Shown one piece after another: positions 37,915-50,884 of a DNA stretch of 64,000 nucleotides. The DNA comes from Heterotrichella gracilis (Eukaryota > Sar > Xanthophyceae > Tribonematales > Xanthonemataceae): assembly GCA_032358255.1 (NCBI GenBank), contig JAULBX010010325.1, positions 43,702-107,701 of the forward strand, given 5' to 3'. How positions within the stretch are numbered: position 1 is the first letter of the stretch; every line of letters starts with the position of its first letter. A program made the translations under genes and the position numbers. Below the pieces are notes generated by a model. The model was not told the origin of the DNA. It saw only the letters and a list, made by a program, of their open reading frames with translations, and made no database searches.

Positions 37915-39866
37915 TGTAGACTGTCCGCTGGCGCCTGCTGCAGCAAGATTTTTGTTAGGGTTTAGGGTTTGTGATAGCGGGATGGGGATGCTACTGTGTT
38001 GACATGCAATGCAGTGCATTGTACATGAAAGAGTGAAATAGTGGCAAACCGTCTGTGGAGTGGCTTGCAACCCTGCTGAACCAGTGGCATGGCACCAAGT
38101 TGCGGTTGGATGCCTCATAATGTATAATAACTCATTTTAAATTGCGTGATCTGGTATCAGCATCAGCATCAGCATTAGTATCAACAGGCTTGCAAATCCT
38201 TCATCATGCGTGCAGTGGTTTCAAGCAAACACTTTTAGATGCCATTAGATGCGTGCTCGGAGCAGGAACGTCCTATGGACATGGGCATTGTCATGCGGTA
38301 GCTGGTTAATCATTTAGGCGACAACCTTTGTTCATAACAAGCCAAAATGCTGGGGTAGAATAAATAAATAAATATCTACGCAGCCTGTCCTTGAACAGGC
38401 GCGTTGGTTAAGGAAGTCTTCCTCTTAGAGAATTGAGCGAAGAAAAGGGCATTGCCCTTCTGTCCACTGTTTCCCCTACCATATGCTGGGGTAGACTGGA
38501 GTGCAATCATTTATTCCCCAGCTGTCCCCGACTGCCGAGCCTTTTGAAAGGTACATAAGGTACAGCAGGAGGTTCACCTTTAGTAAATCCCATGTGCAAA
38601 GCTCTACAGGGAAAATGACTACGATAATCCTTGCAGAACATGCATGGTCGAAGGACGTACCTCTCAGGGCCCTGACGTCTAGTCCCTCGTAGATGCAGCC
38701 TTCAAGCCTTCAAAGCGTCGTCAGTCAGTGACGATGACAACGGCAGTGACGTCAGTCTTTACGCTTGAGAGTTCTGACGGCGTCCCCACGACTAGTACTG
38801 AGTGAATGCCACCTTGTGCTCCATTGCAAGTGCTGTTGACAGCAAGCCTTAGGCTTGTGTTTGTAATGTTAACAGTTGCCTAGCTAGGTTAGCTGTGCAG
38901 CGCCAGCCCCTTGTAGCTGGGCACCTTGCACCTCTTTAAAGTCGCCTGCAGCTACAGCAGGCAAACAAATGGTCACTACTGACGATTTGTGCGTATATAA
39001 ACCTCCACAAGAAGTGGCACGCAGTAAAAAAGACGGCTGGTACCTTGTCCTACTAGCTGAAAGCGTTGTTGGCGAGGTTGCAAGCTGGCCTGGGGCGCAC
39101 GGGCGGGTGCCTAGGTGTGCGCAACCACGAGCCCAGCGATCAGTGTAATAGTTGCAAGCTGGCAGGGGAAGCAATTCTAGGGGTTTTCACGACGTCCGTT
39201 GAAATCAACCCCCTAGCCTAGCTTACGAGAGCATACATTGTCAACTCGGGTGCAAGGTCGTGGGGTCGTAAAATCGTTGCAATCACGTCCATGTGTGCTC
39301 ATTGTGGTCCCGAGGGACAGGGGACTATCACACGGTGTCGCACACAATTACTTCCTTCTTATTGGTGAACGTATCATACTTCCTGAGGAAAACACATTTT
39401 ACACATGCGTTTGGTGCCCACCTTGTACATTGTTGTGTGTGACAATTTCCATTTTCACCTCTGACTCAGCTGCACCGGAGCCAGGCCTGCCTTCATCAGA
39501 AACTTTTCAAGAGGATCGCTGGTTACACGACCACAACGCATGTGGTCATGTGAACGATCCTATGCCCAATGTTTGGATGTCTTCACACAGAAAATCCGGA
39601 AGGCCCTTTCTGTAGCAGCGACAAAGATGTGGCATGCACACAGAAGGATACCAAGCACTGAGCTCGACTGGCAAGTGAAAGCAACTCGTTGCACGACTGC
39701 AGGAACAGCAACGTGCAACTATAAAACGCGCAACTTGGGCCGGCACAATTCACAAACTGCTTCGAGCGCAATCACTCACCGTTTGCAATTGCAACGCCCA
39801 GTGCACGCCTGCTGTCATATCATACACAGTCTGTGCCCCGTCGTCACTGACCTTCAAGGGTTCACC
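37915..39866. other. Divergent intergenic region between GT92 and fasciclin genes
   Basis: Both flanking genes start outward from this 1.95-kb region, so it must contain both promoters. No exon was supported. It includes a short ATCAGC run near 38155 and AATA runs near 38360. Confidence 0.55.
39720..39726 (+). promoter_or_regulatory. TATA-like box upstream of the fasciclin gene
   Basis: TATAAAA lies 141 bases before the ATG at 39867 on the same strand, in GC-neutral sequence. This is a plausible core promoter if the 5' leader is about 110 bases; there is no transcript evidence. Confidence 0.4.
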
Positions 39867-42385
39867 ATGGCACGCCAACGAGCCTCCATGCTGCTGGTTC
39901 TGCTGCTGGGCCTGTGTGCCTCGCGAGCATACGGTAAGGCTTAGCTTTGACCAGCAATTCAGCAGAAATATTGACTAATCTTATAAAATCCCATTTCTAG
40001 CTACCAGGCTCTTCTGCACCCATGCATTAATAATGTTGTTAACAAGGAAAGAAGACAGAGAAACTGAGCATTGCTAATTGGCCTTCACAGCTAGCATATT
40101 CTTTGTCCAGCCATGTGCACATGACCTAGGTTTTATTGGGCAGTCATCCTTGCTGCCATAGTGGCACTTCTGTACAAGCATCGATTATCTCTGCCCATGG
40201 GACCAGCCGCTGCAGCGCAGAGCACACTGTAACATTGAATATACATTTGCACGCATGTGTGCATCCACCATGTGTGCATAGATCATTGCCTCCTGCACAC
40301 CCTTCGCCACTCCCCAACCCCCACACCCCCACCGCTAACCGCCACCCCCTCCTCCCCCCACAGGCCGCACCCTGCTCCAGGTCCCCATCAAGGCAGGCAC
40401 CCCCACCACCGCCACCGCCCTCGTCCGCACCGCCTTGGCACCCGCAGCCACCCTCATTGCCCTGGCCCCAGCACCCTCCACAGGCCCTACCGTGGTTGTT
40501 GTTACCAAGCCAGCTGAAACAGTGACCTCCACTGTGGTTGTGCCTGTGTCCCAGCCAGTGGACACATCGGCTGTGGTGGTCACTTGCCAGACAGCGGCGG
40601 CCATTATTTCAACGACCCCCAACTTCACAACGCTGCTGACGGCTGTGGCGGTGCGGAGAAAACCCGAAGCCTGGACCCTTGTCCCCCACATGCTAATGCA
40701 AAGCTACGGTAACCCAAAACACAAAATCAAACCCTAATCCCCACTTGCCAGTGCGTAGCTAACCCTAACCCCAAACCCCAACCCCATACTTCACTGTTGA
40801 CATCTGTGGCGGTGCGTAGCTAACCCTGCACGCGCTTACCCTGCCCATTAACCTTACTGCAAACACGCGGTGGTGCCATGCAGCTATAGAACCCTAATAC
40901 CCTAAACCCAATCCTAACCCTAATTCCAACCATAACCCTAACCCCACTCACTCATCTTCCCCTTTTCCCCCTCCCGCAGGCAGCAGACCCCGCAATCTTT
41001 GCAGCCCTCAACGATCCCACCCTGGTGGCCACCATCTTCGCCCCCACCGACGCCGCATTTGCTGACCTGCTCAAGACCCTCCAGATCTCTGCATCCGATC
41101 TGCTCAGCAACAAGGATCTGCTCACAAAGGTAAGGGTTCAGGGTTAGGATTTCATGGTTTAGGGTCGCCTTGAGATCTCTGCGTCCAACCTGCTCAGCAA
41201 CAAAGCCCTGCACACAAAGGGAAGGGTTTCAGGTCAGGGTTTTATGGCTAACCGGTTTAGGGTTTAGGGTGTTGGACAGTCCTGAGTCCTAGGTAGATGG
41301 GTGTTGATGCCAAACCCAGCATACGTTGAGTTGCTACACCTCTCATGTCCTGCTCAGTTCTACCACTTTTTTGATCCCCGCCTCCCACTCCTACAGGTCC
41401 TCAAGTACCACGTTGTCCCCGGGACCGCCTACACTTCTCAGGATCTGGTCAACCTGCCAGGCACTGACACCAGCCTGCCCACACTGCTGGGAGGCAAGCA
41501 ATTCCTGCTGGTGAGTGTTGATTCATTTGTTTAAATATCATTTGCTTCCTGCTGGTGTGCACCTACCCCTATGCAATCCATCCATCAGTTTGGAGTCCAT
41601 GCTTCAGGATGCATAGGAACTGAGCTCTATTCTTCCAAACTGCCCTACCATTAGGAGGATATCCAAGTGCCCTGCAAAATCCCAGCATTGCCATCCCCAG
41701 ATTACCCACAACCAGGTTTCCCCATGCCACCAATTGGTTAACCCTACACCCTGTTGCCCCCAGGTGGACTACTCGACCACCTACAGCTTTGACAACCACG
41801 TGCCATCCAAGAGCACCGACATCGTCATAAAGGCAACCGGCGGCACCAGCGGCACAGTCACCACCGCCGATGTTCTTGCATGCAATGCCATCATTCATGT
41901 GATCGATGGCGTGCTGCTGCCATCGGGGCTCAAGGGACTGGTGAGTGGCAATACCCTAAATCGTGCCGAGGGTTACTGTGAACCTATTGTGTGTGCTGCT
42001 GCTGTCTGGGCTCAAGGGGCCATTGCGTGTGGGTAGCGGGTGGCATCCATTGGACTTGCAGATGTTTGAATCAGATTCTAGAATCATGTCATACCTGAAA
42101 GATTGTCATGCATGCAATTTACCTTCAGAGCACAGTGCTGCTTCTTAAGAGAACTGTTGTAAATCTTGCATCCCAATGTAGTCACTGTTTACCTCACATA
42201 CATATGGTAGTGGGTCCACATGTACCACTGCCATGGCTGGATCTATCCAACTCCTCCTGATCATCAATGTTTTGGTACTCTTATCGATACCCTAGCCATA
42301 ACCCTATTTTTCACTTGCGCAGGACAACGCCCCCGAAAGCCTGTTTGACACCTACTACGCCGATGCAAAGAAGATCCTGGGTTAA
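39867..42385 (+). CDS. Secreted fasciclin (FAS1) domain protein
   Basis: This is a probable cell-surface or matrix adhesion protein. Six exons join in phase: 39867-39933, 40364-40650, 40980-41129, 41397-41510, 41764-41940 and 42323-42385, giving 285 residues. Residues 1-22 form a signal peptide (MARQRASMLLVLLLGLCASR) ending at the first splice site. A Val/Thr/Pro-rich linker (TVVVPVSQPVDTS) leads to one FAS1 domain: FTTLLTAVAAADP, the H1-type TIFAPTDAAFADLL, LLTKVLKYHVVPG, then the H2-type ACNAIIHVIDGVLLPS. The chain ends soon after with DTYYADAKKILG and has no GPI-type tail. Copies of exon edges follow exons 2, 3 and 5. Confidence 0.92.
40783..40825 (+). repeat. Copy of fasciclin exon 2 donor edge
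   Basis: CTGTTGACATCTGTGGCGGTGCG repeats the true junction CTGCTGACGGCTGTGGCGGTGCG (40632-40656) about 150 bases downstream, amid CCCTAAC heptads. Confidence 0.85.
41165..41228 (+). repeat. Copy of fasciclin exon 3 donor edge
   Basis: GAGATCTCTGCGTCCAACCTG through CAGCAACAAAGC and CACAAAGG repeats 41082-41130 with one diverged stretch; the copied donor has become GGGAAGG. Confidence 0.9.
41988..42032 (+). repeat. Copy of fasciclin exon 5 donor edge
   Basis: GTGTGTGCTGCTGCTGTCTG, GGCTCAAGGGG repeats the exon end GGCGTGCTGCTGCCATCG, GGCTCAAGGGACTG (41908-41940), downstream of the true donor. Confidence 0.85.
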
Positions 42386-43973
42386 AACCCCGGAGCACCA
42401 CACCAGTCGCCAACCCTAGCCTAGGGTTTTTGATGGCGCACGTGCGCGCACCCCACAGTGGCAGTCTACCACTGCCAGACCCACCAAAAACAATGTGCAC
42501 CGTGACCTTGCCAGCCTGCCAACACGCAATCATTTTGGAACAAGTCTTTTTCCCTCAATTTCTTTTATCGCTTTACTCAACCTGTGCACTTTTGATGTTG
42601 TTTCCTATGCTAGAGTTTGGGCGTGGCATTGGCTAGCACTACACGCAACCAATATCTGTCCACCTACTCGAGTGCAATGACATGTCAGTCTATGTCATTT
42701 TTATAATGTATATTATATGGGACGACTAATGCATTTGAGGTTGGTAATGATCAATGTGACTGGTGTTGTAACACATTCTTCAGTGCAAGCAGCTGTTCCT
42801 GTGGCACTCATAGTTTCTGTGCAACTGATCAATCGTATCCAGTTAGATTATTTTGCAAGTTTGCTTCATCGTGGAGTAAAGAATTACAATTACCAGTAGT
42901 ACATGCAAGGTGGGTATGGGTGTTTGGCCAGCCGGACGTGTGAAATGCAGCCTTTATTTGCTTTACGTTGGCAGCACTTGGCACAACACTGCGCACCTGC
43001 TTTTTTGCCCTTCACCCACGCCATCACATTCCACTGCCATCCGCTGGGCAAAAGCACTTACCGTTTTTGAGCTTGAATGCACCATTCCCCTTCAAAGGGA
43101 GTAGGAACGTAACATCCCATGGTGCTGATTTACATGTTGTCGTGTTGCCAGTTTTTGTGATGTTTTGCGTGCTGCTTAACAGTAGTTTGTTTGCGTCACG
43201 ATTTCCGTTGTTAGAGTCTTGTTATTACGCTTTGCAGCGGATCTGCACCGTCCTAGGGCGTCGCGTCAAATTGTTTAGGTTGTTTTGTTTCCATGTGCCA
43301 TATCTAGACTGGTTCCCCTCCCTCGATGCTGCGTCACAGGCGGCGGTGCCACCACCCACACACCTTGCATGCATGCGACTGGTTAAATTGTTACACGCAT
43401 GCGCAGTATCTGTAACCAATGAGCTTTATCATGAAAGGCAACCAATGAACTCTATCATGCAAGGCTTCTTCCCACCTCCAACATCAGCCCAATAATGTGT
43501 TGGATTTCAGTCACAAACAAACAAACAAACAAAAGGCGTTCCAAACCGCCATCAGATTTCAGTCACAATTAACAGCAGGTTTTGATGCCATGCACCAGTT
43601 TATTGTATGCCATGGTGGCCGGGTAAATAAAGAAGCAACGTAGCCTATAAAAAGACCTAAACGCGGCAACATTACGCCTGGTTGTCGCTAAATGGCGAGA
43701 TTAGCCTATGGTGGCTAGCATTTGCGGGGGAGGGGGGCGTCCAAGAGGATTTTAGCCCGAGCAAACCTTAACAACGTTGTCCAGTAAAAGCAAAAGGCAT
43801 CGTCCTTGAGCGTTTATCCAATCCATTATATTTAGAGTTGGGCTCAAGCTGCAGTTTTATGCTCCCTTGCTTCGCCTGTTTGCCTGTTTGTCCTCTCCCG
43901 TTCATTTGCACTCGCATACCATGACCAACGGTTCTTATTTCTATATCTATCCTCCCCCTCGCTCACCCCCACC
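42386..43973. other. Convergent intergenic region
   Basis: It lies between the fasciclin stop and the TTLL12-like stop, which converge. No exon was supported. It contains the AAAC-linked short repeat at 43512-43558. Confidence 0.55.
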
Positions 43974-46900
43974 TCACTCTCCCTCCACCAGCGGGGCCAG
44001 TGGGATCATGACCCCCGGGATCCGCTCCTTCCCCAGGTACAAGGTTGCCATCATATCATCAATCGCAGAGGGAAAGAACCGCTGCACATTGGTGAGGTCG
44101 GGGCAGAAATTGACCTCCAGGAGCTGCAAGGGGACCAAATCAGGGCATTTGGGCCCCCCCTCCTCGATTTTCTTGATCATGACATCCATGCCGTAGATGG
44201 CGCGGCTGCGGGGCCAGCTGCCGACCTGCAAAATGGAGGAGGATGTTGGTATTTATAAGATGATAGAATATACCCCCCCCCCCCCTTTTTGGAAGGGGCA
44301 TGACAGCCACATTGGCGAGGGAGATATAGATGGTGCAATTTTGATGCGGATACATTCATTACGGCTTCAGAAGAAAAAACATGCAAATAAAAAGACATTC
44401 CCAGTATGCCGTAGATGGCGTGGCCAGCTGCCAATCTGCAAAATGGTGGGAAGTGTTGGTAATGCGGGAAGGGGGGGCAAATGAAAGCCACATTCACGAG
44501 GGAGATCTAGGTGGCGCAATTGCAACGCGAATAATTATTATTATCGTTACGTTACGGCACAAGGCATTTCCCGCCACCATCGGCAGTCGCAATTTACATT
44601 TGAAGAGCTTCCATTATTTGGCTTGGGGGTAGGGAACCACAAGCAATAAACAAATTGCACAGGTTCATAGGGTCTGTGCGCCTTTTCCCTTCTCGGAAGA
44701 GAAGGCTTGCAAAACAAAAACAACCACAACCAGCAGGCATATGGATACTGTCATCCCTGAGACACACCTCACGTTCCCACAAAATGGATGATCCTGATTG
44801 CTGGTTGTAATCACCAACCACCTGCCTAAGGAAAACGCAAACCACAATATGCGCTAACCTCTAAAAACCTTACCTGGGGTGCTGCTGCCGCCACCAGCTG
44901 GGCTGCCATGCTGGCCAGTGCATTGTCCAAGTCTTGTAATACCACCCCTTGCTGTGCCAGGTCATCTGCCATGTCAGCTTTGGGCACCATGACCTGAAGG
45001 AGGGGATAATCAAGGGTTGTAAAACGGGTGAAATCTCTACGTATTTTTGAAGGCTGCGAAGCGCTGAACCATAGCGGTAGCCAGTGAAATAAACCCTGGA
45101 AAGCTGGTGTTTCCAAATCTTGTTTAATCTTGTCGTTGCAACAGCACCCGTGCTGTGCATGTTGTGCGCCAGTCTGCTCTGGGGACCCGAGGGGGAACAA
45201 TGGGGTTTTTTTTATAAGCGGGAGAAAATCTACAGGGCTGGTCGAGGTTCTCTAGGTATGGACATGCAAGTTGTGCTCTGGTGCAAGCCAATGGGCCCCA
45301 ATTTTTCCTTGTTGCGTTCCCTTTTGTTCTTTCCTCGTTCTAGCGCAATCCCTGTGACTACTGTAACACAACAGAATCTGCACACCAAACCCTGCCCAAG
45401 CCATCCTAGGGTTTACCTGCGTGCCCTCCAGCTCCTCCGCATAACACGCCACCGTGAAGTGCTGCTCATAGTCTGTGAGGCTGCCAGGTGTCAGGCCGTA
45501 GGGCTTGTTGGCCAGGCGCGCGTAATAGTTGGGGTACAGGTACGCATCCATGGGGGAGAAGCTGCGCACCTGGAAGTGGGGAGGGAAACCCTAAGTGGAA
45601 GCCCTGAAACCCTAAACCCTACACAGGTGGGGCAGAGCAAGGTGTACAGGGAGGAAAAGCAGTACACTTGAAAAAATGGAAAACTGGAAACAAATTGGGA
45701 TGTTTGCGTGACAAAGCCCTGCATGGTGCTGCTTAAACCCTACATTAGGTTTTGACACCAAAGCGGCCATCGTTAAATATCGCCATAATTGCTTTGATGG
45801 CAGATATGCGTTGGTGCCAACGTCTCGCCATGGTGCAGTGCCCTTTCCTCATATTCCAAACTGCCCCCTCAAGGTGCAGATGCATGGCTGCGACCTAACC
45901 CTAGGAAGACCCTAAGCAGCACCGTTGCATACCAGCAGATACACCCACAGGTCACACTTCCTGCCCTGGCACAGCACTGCGCACGCCTCCAAGTATCTCA
46001 CCACCCCACCTGCTGTAAACCCTGGCCAATGCCCTATAGGACTCTACACCAAAGCCTGAGGACCAGGGCAAAATCATAGCTACAGAGCAATGGCAAACAT
46101 CACCCACCAGCAGATACACCCGCAGGTCAAATTTCCTCCCCTGGCAGAGCACAGGGGGGTGGACGTAGGCCTGCGCCACCCTGTCCCCCCCGTACGCCTC
46201 CGAGTATTTCACCACCACGTCTGCAGAGTCGGTGAGGCATGCGTCGCTGGTGCGCGACCCCCCCGCCAGCTTCACCACCCAATGGTTGTCCTCCCCTTGC
46301 TGCTGGCGCTGCAGAAGTTGTAAGGGTGTAAGGTTGGCTGTAAGCAGAGCGTTTTGAATGGATATGCTTACTTGTGGGTTGTATTCAGCCTAACAGTCCT
46401 GCCACAACCGGGAAATGTATTCTGGGCACGGCCAAGGAATCGCTGGTGCGCGACCCCCCGCCACCTTCACCACCCAGTGTGTGTCCTCCCCTTGCTCATG
46501 GCGCTGTGGGGATGTGGGTTGCAGTGAGTGGGGATTCTTTTGTTTTCAGCATTTGTTTGGTACATTTTTGAAAAACTTCACCTGCTCGTATGGTGCAGGA
46601 AACATGGGGTGCGCTGGTAACTGTGATTTGGAGTAGGGATTGTAATCCTTGATATTGTGGTTTAAATCGCACCTCACCCGATGACGGCTGGAATGCCTTT
46701 CGTTATTTTGTTGTAATGTGACTTTAGTTTTCCTGGGGATCGGGATCGCAATTATTATCGTAATCGTGGTTTTAAATTTAAATGCACCTCACCCGCTTGT
46801 AGTCCTGCAGGAAGAACTGGACCTCTGTCCTCAAGTCATACGCTGCCGGGAACCAAGGGGGGTACCAGGATGCCGCTAAAGGGGAGGGACCCCCCTCGCT

Positions 46901-49409
46901 CCCCTCCCCAGTCCCCCCCTCCTCCCCCCCTCGCCTGCTCGACCAATAGCTGCGCAGCGTCTGGGGGAGCAGATCCTTGCGTATTATACACCCCTCGTAG
47001 GGAAACTGGTTCACCAATTGGTGGTCAGGGAGGGAATGGAAGCCGCGGATCGGGGTGGGGAGGACGAGGATATCTGCCTTGGAGGCCTCTCGGGTGGGTT
47101 CCAGCCCTTGCAGGCTGAGGTTTGCAAGGATTTTGGGGTAGGTGCAAAACACCCTAAGGGGGTGTTTGCTGGAGGGCGCCTGCACCGGGGAGATGTAATC
47201 ATCAAGTGCATTGTATAGTCGGATTGCCTTATGACGGGGGTTGCACATTCCTTATCAACCTAGAACAGGGTTGCACATTCCATCAGAATTCCCCTATGGC
47301 ACGTTCACACAAGGCATTCAATTACCCTATGCCAGGATGCCACCCCACCTGCGGCGCCCCTCTCGAGTCCCCCCTCCCCCTCGCCACAGCTCCCGCCCCC
47401 ACCCCCGGCGGCTGCGCACCAGCCATCGCCCCCTCCACCCCCGCCACCAGCCCCTGCAGCTCACCCCCCTTCGCCCAGCGGTGGGTGTGGCGGCTGTGGT
47501 GGTGGAGCAGGCGCACCGCACGGGGGAGGGTGCGGGCCCCGGGTGCAAAATCGCGTGTCAGCTCTGTCCCAGCCTGTGGGGATGGTATGGAAAATGGCAA
47601 GTGGTTATTTTGGGAAAGCTTGCTGGTGATGTGGCGTTTGTGTTTGCACATGTAGGGGAATAGGGGCATTAAAGATGTATCGGCGTGCAATTCCCCCCTC
47701 CAATTCTTGCCCTAGTTTTCTTCATCTGGCAGTCCATGTTGCCCTGGTTGGTGCACCCACATGCTCCATTGCAGTAAAAAAGGAGAAATACAGACCAGAA
47801 GCAACACAGCAACCCGTGGTGACTGCAATCACACACCCAATGACCCCCCACATACTGCCCGCACCATGACCCGCCCCTTGGTTTACAAGGACAGAAGGCG
47901 GACATAACACGCAAAATGCGCAATACATGGTGCCACGACCAAAACTCCACAGATGCAAATGATGATGTAAACCAAGCTAGTCCATTGAAATAATTGCACA
48001 TCAAAGCAACGAATATAAGAATAAAAACCGCACCATGACCCGTCCCTTGGTCCACACTATCGATGCTCCCTGGGGAGCCCCCCGGCCCCCCTCCAGTGCC
48101 GCTGCCAGGGCAGGCGGCAGCGCCGCCACAACCACATTAGGGTTTTCAGCGTGCCGGATCCACAGGCTATTTGTGCCCTCCAGATGCCAGGTGGTGAGGG
48201 CTCGTTGGCTTGCATTTTGTAAGGGGGTGGGGTAAGCCCAGCGCCAAAAGGCGGCTTCTACTTGGTCGATTGCGGTGGGTGGTGCCTCGCACGGTCCTGC
48301 ATCACATACCAGAGTCATATGGCAGCTTGCATGGATGGCGCCAAAGAGTGCGTGAGTGTGTGTGGGGGTGGGCAAGGACCATAGACAAGGGGTGTGGGGG
48401 TGTGGGGGGGCTTGTGTCAGCCTCCATGCGCGCTCATAGCAACTGCACCACGGTTTGGGCGTAAAAGCTTTTAAATTTTTTTTCGACTGGATTATTTTTT
48501 TGTAATTCAGCATTAAATCCAACGAGAAAATTCGATGAAATGTGGATTTAGGGTTTTGGGTTAAAGGTTCAGTGCACCAGCCAAAATACGAGTCTGGCAA
48601 AATGCAGCGCCAAAGACTGTGCGCTTGAAGACTGGTGTAGCGCAATTGTTGTTGGTGCGCTTTGGCTGGGCAATGGTGCGATAGGTGCATGTTGACTTGC
48701 CATTGGTGCAATTTGAGGGGCCTGCTATGGGCATACATCGAGTTTGCCACGCCACACACCTGCCTCTATTTGCAGCGCGTGCGCCACTGCCTGTAGTGTG
48801 TCCATGTCAGCATCCAGGGAAACCCTTAGCTGGGGTCGGGTGCATTCCAAGGTGTGTGGCACAATGAACACCTGGGGGGAGGTCAAGGTGGTGTGGACCA
48901 CCAAGCAGGGGCTCCCAGAGGTAGTCACCACCTGTAAGAGGGGTGGGGATTGGACACTTCGTGGGATTGTGGTGGTGGTGGGTGCTTTGTGGGTGATAGG
49001 TGGGGAGTGTTGTGCAAAGTACCAAGGCTCAGGTTAGGGTGCACGCTTTTGGTGGTAGAACTGGGGAAATAAATGGGATTATCCAGCATTTATTGGTGTT
49101 CGGAAGTCCACAAAGAGTGCAACACGTCATGCATGCATTGCTGCACGAATATGCATGCAAGTGTTTTGGCCCTCAGTAGAAGCAGCGTGAGGAACTTCAA
49201 CCATGTTGCAATACCACAGTCACCCTTTAAGAACTTGCGTTCCTCTACAGCCCTCTTAAATGCGGTATACGTACCTCACAATGGGGACCTAACCCCACAT
49301 CCCCGCCATCTAGCTTGTCTAATAGCTGCTCCCAGAGAGAGGATGGCAGTCCGATGCTGCTGAAGAAGCGTGAAACCACCGCAGTAGGGTCGTCTTCTCC
49401 GGCACTCAT
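43974..49409 (-). CDS. TTLL12-like: Tubulin-tyrosine-ligase-like protein, TTLL12 type
   Basis: Nine exons join in phase: 49409-49275, 48931-48760, 48296-48040, 47573-47349, 47179-46793, 46308-46108, 45569-45417, 44993-44874 and 44225-43974, giving 633 residues, near the roughly 640 of animal TTLL12. The N-terminal region carries VPHTLECTRPQLRVSLDADM, then LWIRHAENPN and TELTRDFAPG, which follow the TTLL12-specific non-TTL part. The TTL domain shows YPKILANLSLQG, GEDNHWVVKLAGG, GRKFDLRVYLL, YLYPNYYARLANKPYG, YEQHFTVACY and RAIYGMDVM followed by LEVNFCPDL, the ATP-grasp metal-binding end. Animal TTLL12 is regarded as lacking ligase activity, and whether this one ligates cannot be told. The eL39 gene lies upstream on the same strand. 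Confidence 0.9.
44395..44445 (-). repeat. Copy of TTLL12-like exon 9 acceptor edge
   Basis: GCCGTAGATGGCGTGGCCAG through CTGCCAATCTGCAAAATGG repeats the true junction at 44190-44236 with the middle 'CGGCTGCGG' lost. It lies upstream in gene sense. Confidence 0.9.
45928..46010 (-). repeat. Copy of TTLL12-like exon 6 donor edge
   Basis: ACCAGCAGATACACCCACAG through CCTGGCACAGCAC and CAAGTATCTCACCACC repeats 46106-46215 with a deletion. It lies downstream of the true donor in gene sense. Confidence 0.9.
46434..46512 (-). repeat. Copy of TTLL12-like exon 6 acceptor edge
   Basis: TCGCTGGTGCGCGACCCCCC through CTTCACCACCCA and TCCTCCCCTTGCTCATGGCG repeats 46243-46310. It lies upstream of the true acceptor in gene sense. 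Confidence 0.92.
47860..47886 (-). repeat. Copy of TTLL12-like exon 3 donor edge
   Basis: GCACCATGACCCGCCCCTTG repeats the true junction GCACCATGACCCGTCCCTTG at 48030-48049, downstream of the donor in gene sense. Confidence 0.88.
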
Positions 49410-50884
49410 CGCCGCGCAGTGGCCTGGCTTGGGGAGACTGTTGTGTCGAGGGTGTGTGGCTAGGCCAGTGGTGACAAAACGCACCAAAATGGTTACTGAA
49501 AGTGGCTAAGGCAGCTGTGGGCAGTGGGGAGCTGTGTGCCGATCCACAGTCAGCTACTAGGCTTCGTGGCAGGGTTCTCAGTTTGTAACGACAATTGGCC
49601 GGCTGTTGTTATGCTTATTGCTATCGCTCTGCAAACGGTCGCCATCTGCACACATGCGGGCTACCGTTCCAAGTCAGCAATAGTTGACACAAGGGGAATG
49701 AGCAAGGTTGCTATCGCGTGTGAAATGTTTTTTAGAAATGGCCGGTGCTTGCTGGGTGCTTGGAAGGCGTCAGTTTCTATCAGCAAGATGCCTTGCCAAG
49801 GGGTGGTTGGAGGCCGCCTCAAATCGGGAGTGAACACAATGCATTGTTGGAAAACGCTCAGCAAGTGACCCAACTGTTTCTTGTGTGTCACCTTAATAAC
49901 TGTAAGGTACTCTTAAGCTATATGCAACGGTTACAGCTGAATCCCTGCCCTGTGTCTTTAAAAGGTTGGATCAGTCCATCAACGTGGTGTATGCTGCTGG
50001 GTTCAGCTATACTGCTTGCCGTGTTGGAACTCCTCAACATCAGCCCTGTTGGGAGCAGCTCACCCAGAAACTTTGCAGCTCAGGCAAGAGACCATAGCCA
50101 CCTTTTCCTTTGGATTGGCTTCACGAGGCTACGCAAGTATGACCAGTGGAGGCTTTGGATAATTTCAAGGGATAATGTCAAGGTAACTGTCCTATTGAAG
50201 TTCACATATTCAGTGGTAGTGGCTTCAACCAAGCAGCTTTGTGCCCCAGTGATGTCACCATCAGCAGCAGCAGCCCCTTGTCGCTTGTGCACGAGGTGAT
50301 CTCTAGGATGCGGACAACTCAGTGGGCATGCAGAGCACGATGGCCAACCCTGGGGCAACCATGCAACACGGCTCTGCTGTGTGCACTTCCAGCCTGCCCA
50401 TTAGCGAGGGCTACCAGGTGGTGCGTGCAGGCTGTGCACACCCAAACCGCACCCCCCTCGCTGCACTCGCCTGTACCACCCAAGCGACTGATGCACCCAT
50501 TGGAGCCCAATGTGAGCTGTGGAAGGTCCTGAACGCATGCAGTGCACCTCGAGGATGCAAGCCACCTTGATGCATGCATGCCCTGGGGACCCACAACCCT
50601 TCCAACCACGCGGTTGCTGTCCTCCGCACATGCAGAGGGGTAAACAACTGCGCTGCCGACATGCGCTGGGTGTGTGAGCACCCACCGCCCTGTGGCTTTG
50701 CCTGTGTCCACGCCCTGCTGTGGGCTAGGTGTGCGCATCAGCCCAGCCCGAGGGCAAAGGGCTTGTCGAGAGAGGGGGAGTGGTTGGTTCAGGCTGTCAT
50801 GTTACACGAGAAGCTGCTGCATAGCAGTGCTGGTGACGAGAAGGGTGCTGCCTGAGAGCTGCTGCTGCAGGGCAAGCAAGCAGC
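49410..50884. other. Intergenic stretch between TTLL12-like and eL39
   Basis: It holds the promoter of the TTLL12-like gene and the 3' flank of eL39. Long open frames exist on both strands (for example 49745-50299 plus) but none shows a family motif or splice partner. Cys-rich frames at 50320-50760 could be a decayed gene but were not recognised. Confidence 0.4.

Noticed and set aside
49745-50299. A 184-codon plus-strand open frame
   Set aside because: It has no recognisable motif, no signal or splice partner, and ordinary non-coding composition.
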